A stretch of DNA of 64,000 nt from Ambrosia x helenae (GCA_030844895.1 CM061228.1:38626626-38690625); one strand, 5' to 3'. Shown: positions 24,221 through 35,590, counted from the first letter of the stretch. The notes: generated by a model not told the origin, from the letters alone. Numbers and translations: made by a program.

Positions 24221-24499
24221 AAGTGATAATTTTCAGATATTACAGATCAAGGTGTTACCAAGCATGTCAAGAAATGATAATTTTCAAATATTGCAGATTA
24301 AACATTTAAAAATATATTAACAAACATTTAAAAATAACTTTTCATGCAAAGCAGGTAAAATTCAGTTGTTTTACTAATTTCATAGTCTTGATACTTTTAA
24401 CAATCGGATTGTTTTTCGAGAGAAAGGAACTAAGTTGCAAATACGATAATAATCAAACTCATATCTCAAGCCGGTGTAATTACTTTCAAGTTTTTTAGA

Positions 24500-24612
24500 A
24501 TCATTGAAGACAACTTTTCAGTTGTTATCCGAGAGATAGCGGTCAACGATGAAGACAACCTGATAGTGGATACCATGGATCAGAGAGATTGATTTCAAGC
24601 TAATCAAACTCA
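24500..24612 (+). repeat. Isolated copy of the array A module
   Basis: One further direct copy starting at about 24511, slightly diverged, followed at once by the coding-like stretch at 24613. Confidence 0.8.
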
Positions 24613-24745
24613 TTGGTATATAGAGAGAAAACCGACGATCATTCAAAATTTAAAGTTACCGCTAACCTCTGTGCCATCATCGACTACAGCAAACCGACGA
24701 TCTTCCTCCACGGCACTCCTAATGGGCCTCTCTTTATTTCACGGT
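24613..24745 (+). other. Coding-like exon fragment, unrecognised
   Basis: The frame reads KFKVTANLCAIIDYSKPTIF then LHGTPNGPLFISR and ends at a plausible donor (CACG|GTACG). Base composition is more GC-balanced than the surroundings, which suggests a captured exon. I do not recognise the parent gene. Confidence 0.35.
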
Positions 24746-24939
24746 ACGATTTGTGTTTTTGTTGCTTTATAAATAATAAGTTTTGTGTTTATCAAAACCT
24801 AACGTCTGAGCAATGATTTATTAGATCGTTTTACTAATTTCCGATTCTTGATACTTTCATAAATCGTTTTACTAATTTCCGATTCTTGATACTAATAAAT
24901 TATTATAATAATAAAACAAAGGAACTAAATTACAAATAT

Positions 24940-24946
24940 AATAATA

Positions 24947-24998
<52 letters not shown>
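24940..24998. repeat. (TAA)n microsatellite
   Basis: About 18 uninterrupted trinucleotide units inside the foldback element. Confidence 0.9.
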
Positions 24999-25345
24999 TA
25001 ATATAGTCATTGTTAATGCTCAAAAAAGTCAACCTTTGTTGACTCATAGGAGTCTTGAAGACGAAATGAATTTTACAAGATACTTGAAACAAGGTATGGA
25101 TATGGAGAACAAATCTTTGACTATACGTGGTTGATGATGTCAAGTTTAAGTCGTTGATTCATTTGGAAATCGAAAACGCCTATCGTCACTCTGTATAGAG
25201 AAGAAAATCAACAACCGGATGGTTGGTAGCTATAGGTAAGAACATTGTGGATGAGGATTGTTTATCTTCCCATTGATTTCAAGTATGTTGCCTTCATCGT
25301 TGACAGATATCTGGTCTTCAGAGTTTCCAACCCCTAATACATTCA

Positions 25346-25540
25346 TCAAAGGATATTCATGTGAGAATGATTTCGTACAAGATTCCTATGCAAGCAAGTC
25401 ATCTCATGTTGAATATTTAGTTCTCTCCGAACTTCAGCTTCCAAAATACGACGTCGTTGTAGCTCATATGTTATTATCTCTTCTCTTATTCTCTGTTTCT
25501 CTAGTTCTCGATGGATTATTGCTCTCATATCGACTCTCAC
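25346..25540 (-). pseudogene. Captured coding fragment: coiled coil of a zinc-finger-type protein, copy 1
   Basis: The minus-strand frame reads MRAIIHRELEKQRIREEIIT, then YELQRRRILEAEVRREL. Dense Arg/Glu heptads of the type RELEKxRIREEII...RRRxLEAEVRREL are typical of the N-terminal region of a family of plant matrin-type C2H2 zinc-finger proteins. No zinc finger follows: the frame stops after about 64 residues. Two shorter copies on the other strand (26913 and 27394) keep the family-like E in LEKER where this copy has Q. It is cargo of the foldback element. The family assignment is from memory of the motif and not tested. Confidence 0.6.
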
Positions 25541-26244
25541 AATTATTCACAATTTTATACATACAACACACCTTCATCGTTGACCGTACTGTTCTTCTTG
25601 ATCTTTTATGTATGAATAGTGACCCTCTGGAAAACCTACCTCTGTTTTGAATTTGTTGCTTCCATAGAGAAGTTATCAATCTCACTATAATGATCAGGAA
25701 CATTCCAAATATATGTATAATTTCGTACAAGATTCCTATGCAAGCAAGTCAAATTCAGTTGTTAGACCAACTTGAGATATGAGTTTGATTAGCTTGAATC
25801 TCTTTGATCCATGGTATCCAGTCTTCAAGGTGGACTTAAGCACCTGAACGGGAAGTTGAAATTTTGAATGATGTTCGTCGACTGCACCGAACACACTACA
25901 ATTATTCACTATTTTATACATACAACACACCTTCATCGTTGACCGTACTGTTCTTCTTGATCTTGATCTTCACACTTGCTTTTGACAAAGGTCTGGCTGA
26001 CCTGAAGTTCCTTTGCAACCAGGTAAAAAGGAACTAGGTTGCAGATATAAAAATCCATCACATCACGATTATACTCTTTATGTATGAATAGTGAACCTCT
26101 AAGTATGCGATGCATAGAAAAACTTACGAGGTTAAACTTGGAGTTTGGTGAAAAAAACTTGAAGAAATGATTTGGTGGATCAGCCATGGGTGTGGTATGC
26201 TCAAAGATTTAATTTAAAAATATTTTGTAAGGATTTATTTATAG

Positions 26245-26810
26245 ATTAATGAAACAACTTTTCAGTTGTTATCCGAGAGATAGCGGTCAACGATGAAGAC
26301 AGCCTGAAAGTGGATACCATGGATCAGAGAGATTCAAGCTAATTAAACTCATATCTCAAGCCGGTGCAAGTTAAGTTGTAGCATCTTTGATCATCTTCTT
26401 GTAATTACTTTCTATTTGTTTTGGGTTCCCTTCCATCGTTGACAGATATCTCTCTGAGATGATAGCTTCTCTTCAGATTCTGAAAGTGGATACCATGGAT
26501 CAGAGAGATTCAAGCTAATTAAACTCATATCTCAAGCCGGTGCAAGTTATGTTGTAGCATCTTTGATCATCTTCTTGTAATTACTTTCTATTGTTTCGGG
26601 TTCCCTTCCATCGTTGACAGATATCTCTCTGAGATGATAGCTTCTCTTCAGATTCTGATTACACCGGTGGAATTGGAATTGGAATTAATGAGACAACTTT
26701 TCAGTTGTTATCGGAGAGATAGCGGTCAACGATGAAGACAACCTGAAAGTGGATACCATGGATCAGAGAGATTCAAGCTAATTAAACTCATATCTCAAGT
26801 TGGTCTAACA
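26245..26810 (+). repeat. Module array B of the foldback element
   Basis: Three consecutive direct copies of the ~130-bp module, starting near 26253, 26481 (5'-truncated) and 26692. They alternate with the TTGACAGATATCTCTCTGAG segment, repeating the order seen in array A. Confidence 0.88.
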
Positions 26811-26912
26811 ACTGAATTTGACTTGCCTGCATTGGAATCTTGACTGCTACAACATAACTTGCACCGGCTTAAGATATGAGTTTAATTAGCTTAAATCTCT
26901 GTGATCTATGAT

Positions 26913-26984
26913 ATGAGAGCAATAATCCATCGAGAACTTGAGAAAGAGAGAATAAGAGAAGAGATAATAACATATGAGCTACAA
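26913..26984 (+). pseudogene. Captured coding fragment, copy 2
   Basis: Encodes MRAIIHRELEKERIREEIIT then YELQ before running into module sequence. A truncated copy of the fragment at 25346-25540, opposite strand. Confidence 0.6.
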
Positions 26985-27393
26985 CATAACTTGCACCGGC
27001 TTGAGATATGAGTTTAATTAGCATAAATCTCTCTGATCCATTGTATCCACTTTTAACTAAATCATTCTCTGATATACTCTATATCAACCGAAATTGAGTA
27101 TCATCAATCTGGTATTAGTGGTTGGAAACTGTGATGAAAAATCTGGTGTGTGTTGAACAAGAAGATGATCAAGGATGCTACAACATAACTTGCACCGGCT
27201 TGAGATATGAGTTTAATTAGCTTGAATCTTTCTGATCCGTGGTATCCACTTTCAGGTTGTCTTCATCGTTGACCGCTATCTCTCGGATAACAACTGAAAA
27301 GTAATTACAAGAAGATGATCAAGGATGCTACAACATAACTTGCACCGGCTTGAGATATGAGTTTAATTAGCTTAAATCTCTCTGATCCATGAT

Positions 27394-27486
27394 ATGAGAG
27401 CAATAATCCATCGAGAACTTGAGAAAGAGAGAATAAGAGAAGAGATAATAACATATGAGCTACAACGACGTCGTGTTTTGGAAGCT
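27394..27486 (+). pseudogene. Captured coding fragment, copy 3
   Basis: Encodes MRAIIHRELEKERIREEIIT then YELQRRRVLEA, then joins module sequence. Longer than copy 2 and shorter than copy 1. The shared left edge (GATATGAGAGC) shows that copies 2 and 3 derive from one another. Confidence 0.6.
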
Positions 27487-27649
27487 ACAACATAACTTGC
27501 ACCGGCTACTTTTCAGTTGTTATCAGACGAGGACTTGCCTGTGTTGCCGCATTTAATGAAATTTAACGCGCATACCGCATTCATTGACTTTACGTGGTTG
27601 ATGATGTCAAGTTTAAGTCATTGACAATGTTGAGGGTTATTACTTTGTT

Positions 27650-27904
27650 TTTTAAATTTTTTTAACTTTTTATAATTATTAAATTAAAAAAAAAACAACT
27701 CAAAACATCAAAACAACTACCAAAATAAATTACCCCCTCGAAGCGCCTCGCTTAGGCCTAAGCGAGGCGCTTCGAATTAAAAAAAACAACTTTTTCTGCC
27801 CCTCGTACTGACCTCCTCGAATTCAGCTCCAAAGCGCCTTGCTTAGGCCTAAGCGAGGCGCTTTGAGGGGGTTAAAATAGTAGGTGGGGGGTTTAAATAT
27901 AACC
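27650..27904 (-). repeat. Right terminal inverted repeat with two palindromes
   Basis: Inverted match to 21250-21482. Palindromes at 27738-27775 (38 bp, perfect) and 27830-27865 (36 bp, one mismatch), in mirror order. The TIR ends GGTTTAAATATAACC. Confidence 0.88.
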
Positions 27905-28668
27905 ACCCAAAAAAATAGATTTGGGTCAACTAACACGACCCGTTTAAAAAAATGGGTCGGGTTCAGGTTGAAACATATATAAAATGGGTTGACCCGTTAA
28001 CCCGTTTAAGTATTTAAAAAAATATATATTATATTTTTGTTTTTTTTTCATTTCTATGTACATGGTTAGTTATAATTGTGTTATTTTTGGCACACTGTAT
28101 TATTTATTTGTCACACTTATATACTCACCATTAAACATTTTATTGATAACCCGCTTACACCCCAACAACCCGCTTATAACTCATGAACATGTATTACTCA
28201 TTTAAAAATATGGGTTAAACGGGTCGTCTTCGGGTTGACCCGGATTTTATGTGGGTTGGGTTAGGGTTGAAATATTTGACACGAATAATAATATGGGTCG
28301 GGTTCGGGTTGCACATTTCAACCCATCAACCCGCCAACCCGCAACCCATAAACCCGCCAACCCATCAGCCCGACACGATTGACACCCCTAATTATATTAC
28401 TACTCACAACACAATCTTAATAAAAAAAACTACCAAGACGTATATAAGGACAAAAAATATGTGAAGTTAATGGATTCTATAACCACACAAGTGCCTTAAG
28501 AATTTTGCCCTCAACAAAGGATTCTAGCTTTGTCTCTCCATATAGACAAAGAGTCGCGGACAGTTTCGCCTCTTCGATGAAGATTTCAGTGAAGCCAACA
28601 GAAGAAAGAAGGAAGAACTCCAGAAGATCAACAATGGGAATCATGGGCAAGATAGAAGATGGTTCTAG

Positions 28669-29829
28669 GTCATTAGCAAGGCGCAGTATCAAAAGGAGAA
28701 GAAGTTTAACAATCACATTCAGAGGCTAAAGAACACAACGTCGTTTTTTGTATTTAAGCTGCCAGATGCTTGTACCCGTCATATACTATGGGATGCTTTC
28801 AAACATTTTGATAACTTAGAAGATGATTATGTACCAGGTAAACATGACGGTGTCGGAAATCTCTTTGGATTCATTAGATTTTCGGGTGTAAAGAATGCAG
28901 GGGATTGGATAGATAAGCTCAGTTATGTTACTCTGGAAGGTGTTGTTGTGAGAGTTAACATTACTAAATTTAATCCTGATGGTAGTAAAGTTGAACAGAG
29001 TGGACCCTCCCCCCAGTGGTTGCCCTCCCAACAACGATGGTTATGGTGTCCCTGTTGGTGCCCGCACTAAGGTGTTTGATAATCTGACCCCGGTTGGTAA
29101 TGGCCTTAACAACTCTTATGCTCAGACAGTATCAGGGGAGCCTGGTTACTTCCTCTCTAGCTTAGTGATTGAGCTTCCTCCTATGGTCACTCTAGCTAGA
29201 TCTCGTTGTAACGATGTCTCCCTTATAGGGGAAGTCAAAGAGTTGGAATTGGTGGAGAAGTTCGATGATATTCTTGTTTCACTACAACCGTGGCGGTGAA
29301 AGTAAGATATATTGGTGGTCTTAAGGTCCTCATATTGTTCCTATCTAAAGAAGATGTTGTTAACTTCCTAGACGATTTGTACGAGTTATGGTCTAGCTGG
29401 TTCTCAAGGTTGTACTTATTAGACGGTGAAGACCTTGTGTTTGATCGGGTGGCTTGGATAAAGGTTATTGGGGTCCCTTTGAATTTATGGGACCTTCATG
29501 TGTTTAATCGTATCAGTGAAAGGTGCGGAAGGCTCATCTCCAAGTCGGACGCTTCTACTGTTGATACAGACATGTCGGAGGATAGGATGGCCATTTTGGT
29601 TAATCATGGTAATCGGGTGTTGCGCGAATTCAAACTTGTGTGGAATGGAAAAATTTACAGAATCTGGGTAAAAGAAGTAGAATATAATTGGCTTCTGGAT
29701 TCTGATGGTGTTACTCAGCCGGCGGTAGCTTTAAAATCGATCATTACCGGATACAGGGAGACGTCGGATTCGGTGACTATGATGGAGGCCACGAAGTTGA
29801 AGTCCATTGTTGTTAGCTCGGTATTTTAG
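28669..29829 (+). pseudogene. LINE ORF1 (RRM and DUF4283-like)
   Basis: Three overlapping frames together give ORF1. Residues from ~28732 form an RRM: RNP2-like FFVFKLPD and RNP1-like LFGFIRFSG, about 75 residues. The frame changes near 28990-29010 into a linker, then a DUF4283-like segment typical of plant L1 ORF1 (ELVEKF..., VKVRYIGGLKVLILFL, WIKVIGVPLNLWD) at ~29215-29500, with another shift near 29290. The product would bind LINE RNA. A stop in the first frame at 28666 hides the natural start. The ATGs near 28505 and 28579 lie in another frame. Confidence 0.75.
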
Positions 29830-30440
29830 TCGGAGGCAACTCAACAGTTGGAAGTTGAAAAGGCTAGCAGGGGGAACATGCATGAGCACGGGAGTGGGTT
29901 TTTCGAGGGTGTGCTGAGGTGGCGTCTGATGCTACTGTTGTTGGAGATGGGGCCATGGATTATTCGGGTGGGGTGGACAACAATACTTTGATCCGGCCCA
30001 CTGATTCTGTTCCTCAATAATGTTGCTGATGTCAACTGTGGGCCTAGTGATCACAATAGTCCAGTCCATTCGATTAACTTAAAGGAAAAAGGTGGTACCA
30101 AAATCTTTTGCACTCCTGACTTAAATCTCTCAAATGATAGTGATCCCTTTAACTTGGTGGATATTATCTAACGAGATGTTGAATCTAGAAGAAGAAATAA
30201 AGTCCAAAATAAGGAATCGATCGAAGATGACGGTGAGCCGCAAAATCACTTAGCCGAGCCGATTGAGTTGGCTACCCGGGCGGTTTCTCTAAGTAACTCT
30301 GATGATGATGGGTTCTTCGATTTCAAGGCTGAAGTTAGTGGTACTGTGAAGTACGGGGAGACTCTATGCATTCAATTAGATGGCTTTGAGAATCAGGTTA
30401 GAAAATTGATAAATGTAGAGAAGGAGAAGGTAGGTGATCA

Positions 30441-31254
30441 ATGATTTTTGTCTCCTTGAATGTTAGAGGTGTGATTGGTCTAGAGAAGATTCCGTGGGTT
30501 ACAAAAGACTCACCAGCACTCGGTTGATAAGGATTATTGGGGGAAATTTAGGGGAAATTCGGGGTTTAAGGCGGTTCATATCTACTCTTTGGGGAGATCC
30601 GGAGGCCTGGTATCTATTTGGGACCCATCCTGGTTTAAACTCGAAGGTGTGATCAAAGATAGTAACTTTGTGATAACATCGGGTAATGCGAACGACTTTA
30701 CTGAGAAACTCAATATCTTGAATATCTATGCACCCAACGATCCGAGTAGAAGGAAAGCCCTTTGGGACAAAATTGCTATGATAATAGGTCAGTTGGATGG
30801 TTGTTGGGTCCTGTTCGGGGACTTTAATGATGCTCGGTTCAGATATGAAAGACATAATTCGGAGTTTGATGTCAATGTCGCGGCCTCGTTCAACAGTTTT
30901 ATTGATGATGCGGGGCTCTTTGAATATCGTATGTCCGGGGGTAAGTTTACGTTTATCTCGGATAATGTGGATGTCAAGTTTAGCAAGTTAGCCCATTTTC
31001 TTGTTTGTTCCGAACTCTTGAACTTGTGGCCTAACGCTACGATGGAAGTTCTGAAGAAAGAATGCTCGGATCATCGCCCAATCGTTTTATCTATTAAAAA
31101 GGATTTCGGTCCAATCCCGTTTAAACTTTTTAATCAGTGGTTGGATTCGTCGGAAGTGGGATCTTTTGTGGCTGAATCCGTGAGCCTTATGGACTCTAAT
31201 ATCCATGATATTTCATCCATGACTGCCCTGTTGAAGTCAATTAAAGGTAAGTAA
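30441..31254 (+). pseudogene. LINE ORF2 endonuclease domain
   Basis: Starts MIFVSLNVRGVIG, as plant L1 ORF2, but stops early. The domain resumes in frame from ~30550: GRSGGLVSIWDP, LNILNIYAPND, then GDFND (catalytic Asp/Asn, ~30818) and SDHRPIV (catalytic Asp-His, ~31066). This is an APE-type endonuclease that nicks target DNA for priming. The N-terminal Glu region is lost in the break, so the enzyme is dead. Confidence 0.8.
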
Positions 31255-32122
31255 AGAAGTGGCGGGACTCGAAAAGCGGGGAAGAAAATTCCGAGTTGTT
31301 GCAGTGTACTTGGAAGGCCGATGAAATTGAGCGTTGAGATGCTTCTAGAACTCTAACCAGGGCTAAAAAAGAATCAAGAGTTTGGTTAAGATTAAGAATT
31401 GCGGAACTCAAAAACGCCAAAGCGAGAGATCTTCATCAAAAAGCGAGGGTTAATTGGCTTAAATTTGGCGACGAGAACTCTGCATATTTCCATAGAGTTA
31501 TCAATCTGAATTCGGCTCGTAATAGAATTCATGGATTAGTTTTCGACGAGGATTGGATCTCTGATCCGGTTATGTTGAAGGGTTGTGCGAAGTTATGGTT
31601 TAAAAAATTGTTCAAGGAGCCGATAAGACGTAGACATAAGAAATGTAAGAAATGTAAGCTCTTTTGGATAAATGTTAATGTGCATGAAATCAGTGAGATG
31701 GCAAAAAAAATTTCCTGTGAAGCGGGTACCTTCCCCTTCACTTACTTGGGAATACCGGTTGGTGCGAATACGAAGCTTTCAAAACATTGGGAGCCAATTG
31801 TTAATAATCTAAAACGAAAGTTGTCGGCATGGAAGACTAAGACCCACTACTTTGCCGGGAGAGTTACCCTAGCCAAGTCGGTCCTCGGTAGTGTTCCGTC
31901 CTATTTCTTATCCTTATTTGCGGCCCCTAAAGGTGTGGTGAATTAGATTGAAAGAATAAGAAGGAATTTTGTGTGGGGCAAATCTTCTAGTGGTCAGAAA
32001 ATTCGTTGGATTAAATTGAATAAATTGACTCGTCCGAAAAGTTTAGGCGGTTTTGGTTTGGGTGGCATCGAAGACTTTAGTGTCGCTATGCTTACCAAAT
32101 GGTGGTGGAGATTTAAGAGGAC
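31255..32122 (+). pseudogene. LINE ORF2 linker and deleted reverse transcriptase
   Basis: After the endonuclease come WLKFGDENSAYFHR and LFKEP, then an abrupt jump to FPFTYLGIPVGANTKLSKHW and SAWKTKTHYFAGR. These last motifs lie downstream of the catalytic YADD/YTDD in L1 RT. The whole RT core (~280 residues) is missing, with the deletion point near 31620-31660. The intact order can be compared with the second LINE at 50022-51515. The frame is cut at 32122 by the solo LTR. Confidence 0.78.
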
Positions 32123-34502
32123 CGTAACACCCCAAAATCTCTAAACCGTGTTTTATGATAATCTAAGCACATGTGGCTTTAAACTGAACCGTATGAAACA
32201 CGACTTATGCGAATTTCCTAGTCTAGGGAAATTAACTCCGTCAACCTTGTTAACTAAACAAGGCTTAAACAATTATACGAGACTAAATCGATTAGTGTCT
32301 TGAACTAGTACATACTTAACGAAATATGGGAGGGGTTAAAAGTGCCAAATAACCAAATTGAGTTTGGTTGAATACTTGTAAAAAAAGAAAAAAAGAAAAC
32401 ACACACACAAACATCTGGAAATCGACCCATACACCTCCCAAAACACACACTTAAGCTCAAACTCAAGAACAAGTTCAATCAAGTACGAAATCAAGGGGCT
32501 TTTGTGTGCATTAGCCCTAAAACGAATCTTCCAAGCCTAATACACACCAAGGTAACCTTTTATTTGACTAAATTAATGGTATGTTTATGCTTGGGTGTGA
32601 TGAAAATCATGGATTGTTATAAAAACGTGAATTAAGGGCTTGTAATGGTTACTCTAGTATGAGGAAACCATAATACGTGTTCATTTGTGTGTGTTAAGCA
32701 AAATCTTTGTGTGAAGATTATATCTTTGTAATTCATGTTATAAAGTTAAATGGGTTTCTTGGTGGATTGGTATGAACCACCTTTAAACCATGAAATACTA
32801 GCTTTAGTAAATGACAAGCTATGATTAAGATGTTTATAGGAATGCTAGACATGTTAATCTTGGTTAAGGATGGATCCATGAGGTCCCCAAGCCTTAAAAT
32901 TAAAGCTAGGAAAATCACGCCTACCAAGTGTTTGATAAAATGCCTCAATGAAACACGATTTCACTTGGGTATAGATTTGTGAAAACTTTTATATTGGTGA
33001 AACACGACCAAAAATGCGTGTAGACAAGTAAAGATTAGGTTCTAACAACCTAAGTAATCATTCACCTCATAGGTGCGGATACAAGAGACTTTGGATAGCC
33101 AAGGAGTCTCGGATTGAGGTAAAGAGGAAGCACGCATAAGGTAAGTCACTCGATGGCTTAAATATTGATATATTCCTAGTATGTTCATATGTTTAGTTAT
33201 AACTTTGTATATGCATTTGGGATCTAGACATTGAAGTGTCATAAAAGAAGCTTAAACGAGACTCCTAATTCATAGAAAACGGCCTTAGATGAAGGTTGTC
33301 AATATCCCAAATTAGGCTAACGGGTCAATTTGGTAAAACACTAGTTAGTCAAGGACCTAAGCTAAGGGTCAACATTATGTCGATATTGATTTTGTTATTT
33401 GCTTGAGTATATTCGTAGACTCCATGTTATCAATCTCAAGCTAGTCTATAAGCAAAAAGGACGTGAATTAAGGTAAGTCATCACCATGACTTTATATATA
33501 TGTATATGCATACCTTGAATCCATATCAATGGGAGTGTCGTAGGATTTGAAACGCTATTGTGATTTCCAAGTGGCATATAATTCATAAGTGAATTTCTAT
33601 CACAAGTCACACGGACCGGGCAAGTATGACCGAGAGAAGTGGCACATGTGGCCATGGACACGAGGCATTGCCACAACGGTGAAGTGACTTGAATGGATAC
33701 ACACCTTGTCAAGTCAAGGCTTGATTAGGAATGTGGGAGACAAAACACAAACTTGGGAATCACAAGAGGTTATCCTCACAAGGATGAGAAGTGGTATTAT
33801 TTCAATATGCACTTGTAGGTAATCAAACTCATTCCTTGTTGATCATAGCATGTTAGTATGCATACATTATAAGTGAATGGGTCAAATAGACAACTTGATA
33901 AACTCTTGAAATCTTAGAATTTCCCCAAAAGTTTATTCTTGGTTGTTCCTCCCAAGTCAAGGGTCAAAAGGAGCACAAAACCCCTTAAGAAATGCGTTAA
34001 AAACGGGCCAAAAACCAAAATTCACGAGTCGTATCTGATACCGGCGTCCCAGACGCTGCTCAGTTTCGGCCCTGGGCGTCCCAGACACTGGTCCCAGCGT
34101 CCTAGAAGCTGGTCTGGACGCTGGCTGCCGTTTTTCTTGTTTTAGTTGATTTTGAATTCTAATCAATCCTATTATCGATTAACGGGTTCTTTGGCCTTGT
34201 TTAAACCCTAGGTATGAAGGTCATTGATTCTGGAAGATGATTAAGCTATTCGAAGAACCGAACGTGCATATCTCATGAAACGCTTCTGCATAATTTGTGT
34301 TTATAAACATTGTATGGTAACGGGGTTTGAAACTAACTTGTGAATGCATGGAACCATAGACACTCACTTGCAAATTTCATTTTATTTGGTCAAACCTTTG
34401 GGAATGACGTATAAGCCAAAAATCTTGAAATTAACCCCAATATTTATAGTCTAAATCGTGTGATTAATTCACTAAACCCGTTTACTCGGGTTGGGTCTTA
34501 CA
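32123..34502. mobile_element. Solo LTR of a Ty3/gypsy (Del/Tekay-like) element
   Basis: Termini (C)GTAACACCCC and GGGTCTTACA, flanked by 5-bp duplications AGGAC (32118-32122 and 34503-34507). There is no internal domain, so it probably arose by recombination between two LTRs. Del/Tekay LTRs often begin TGTRACACCC; here the first T reads C. A set of four related short repeats of the type GGCGTCCCAGACGCTG lies at 34043-34124. Confidence 0.8.
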
Positions 34503-34507
34503 AGGAC

Positions 34508-35534
34508 CCAGACCAACTTTGGGTCAAGGTGGTTGCTTCCATTCATAAGTCCAGAATCGACAATCTTTTGGTCCCTGTGAAGAAGTGTATCCCTGGTATC
34601 TGGAAGGATACTGCCGGGGCTGAAGCGCGGTTGCTTAAAATCGGGATTTCGATTCACAACAGCTTAAATGTGACGGTTGGTGATGGTCATAAGACCAAAT
34701 TCTGGAAAGACTTAGGGCTATCTCATACTACTCTTAAGGACGCCTTTCCCGATTTATTTCAACTTGCTACAGTAAAGGATGGGCTAGTTTCGAACTATTG
34801 GGTGGAGGCTAATGATGGGTTTGAATGGAAGTTATCTTGGCAGGCAAATGGAGTTTAACAGCTCCCCCAAGACCAGATTGATGACCTTTCGCTTCTGTTA
34901 AATGGGTTCGCGAGAAGTCCCGGGACTGACAAATGGGGCTGGAACTCAACTCCGGGTGGTGTGTTTTCGTTAGGCAGGTTCGGATGGAGTGGCACAAAAA
35001 GTTAGTTGGAGACCGGAATTGTTTATATATAAGTGGAACTCGTGGGCCCCTTTGAAATGTAACTTTCTTCTTTGGAGGGCTTTGTTGGGTAGAGACGCTA
35101 ATAAGACCAATATTGCTAGTCGTGGGGTAACCGTTCAGTCCGTTATTTGTGATAGATGTGGCTGTGGAGACAAAGACGCAGACCACTTATTCCTTAATTG
35201 CATTTGGGCTAGGAGTATATGGTGGCAAGTTCTTGTGTGGTTTCGCATTCCGTTCCCGATGGATTGTTCGTCTATATCGGATATGGTTAATCTTGTGTTG
35301 AATAGCCTGGGCTCGAAGATACGGAAGAAGACGATGTATGAAATAGTGTTAGCAACTGTTTGGAGATTATGGCTGGCCCGCAATTTGAAAGTGTTTGAGA
35401 ACAACTTCATCCCCACTATGAGGACTGTGGAGCTTATCGAAGAGGATGCTTACTTATGGGTTGCTAATCGTTCGAAGTTGAAGACCCCGGTTTGGGAGAA
35501 ATGGTTTGATTTTGATATTTTAGATATGTTGTAA
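34508..35534 (+). pseudogene. LINE ORF2 C-terminal region
   Basis: Continues the LINE after the solo LTR: DPDQLWVKVVASIH, VGDGHKTKFWKD, then, after a stop near 34858 and a frame change, CNFLLWRALLGRD and the zinc-knuckle-like CDRCGCGDKDADHLFLNC (zf-RVT type), ending at 35532-35534. This matches the C-terminus of plant L1 ORF2. A one-base frame difference exists across the insertion site. Confidence 0.8.
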
Positions 35535-35590
35535 TTCTCTTTTTCGTGTTTTTTTGCTGTTATGTTTTCTTCTGCCACCGTCTTGGTGGG

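Larger units (their letters stand above)
26840..27510 (-). repeat. Module array C (inverted orientation)
   Basis: At least four inverted copies or part-copies of the same module (26848-26915, 26980-27052, 27178-27300, 27320-27400), interspersed with two copies of the captured coding fragment. It mirrors array B and gives the right half an overall palindromic layout. Confidence 0.85.
21250..27904. mobile_element. 6.65-kb foldback-like composite element
   Basis: A large non-coding element with inverted ends. The left arm (GGTCTATTGGCACCCCCACC...) and the right arm match in inverted orientation over about 230 bp, including two palindromes per arm in the same order. Inside are tandem ~110-bp units, many direct and inverted copies of a ~130-bp module, a 680-bp inverted repeat, and three copies of a captured coding fragment. 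No transposase is visible. Size, long structured TIRs and gene capture recall plant foldback elements (Arabidopsis FARE) or Pack-MULEs. The TSD is not resolved (poly-A flanks: AAAAAAAGG versus AAAAAAATA), so the superfamily is open. Confidence 0.75.
21187..28390. mobile_element. hAT element (ACCCG type) split by the foldback element
   Basis: Left end TAGGGGCGGCAATTATTGAT, right end GATTGACACCCCTA, flanked by perfect 8-bp duplications ATTATATT (21179-21186 and 28391-28398). Sequence native to it (21187-~21249 and ~27905-28390) is about 550 bp, rich in GACCCG/AACCCG repeats. The intervening 6.65 kb is a later insertion. Confidence 0.88.

Noticed and set aside
24925..25143. Leu-rich 72-residue minus-strand ORF
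   Set aside because: The poly-Leu run is a translated (TAA)n microsatellite.
21628..27510. CRISPR array in the regularly repeated region
   Set aside because: Repeats are 110-130 bp, in both orientations, with no constant spacer length, in a plant nuclear context.
28249..28464. ORF rich in HQPANPQPINPPT
   Set aside because: Translation of ACCCG/AACCC subterminal repeats of the hAT element, not a gene.
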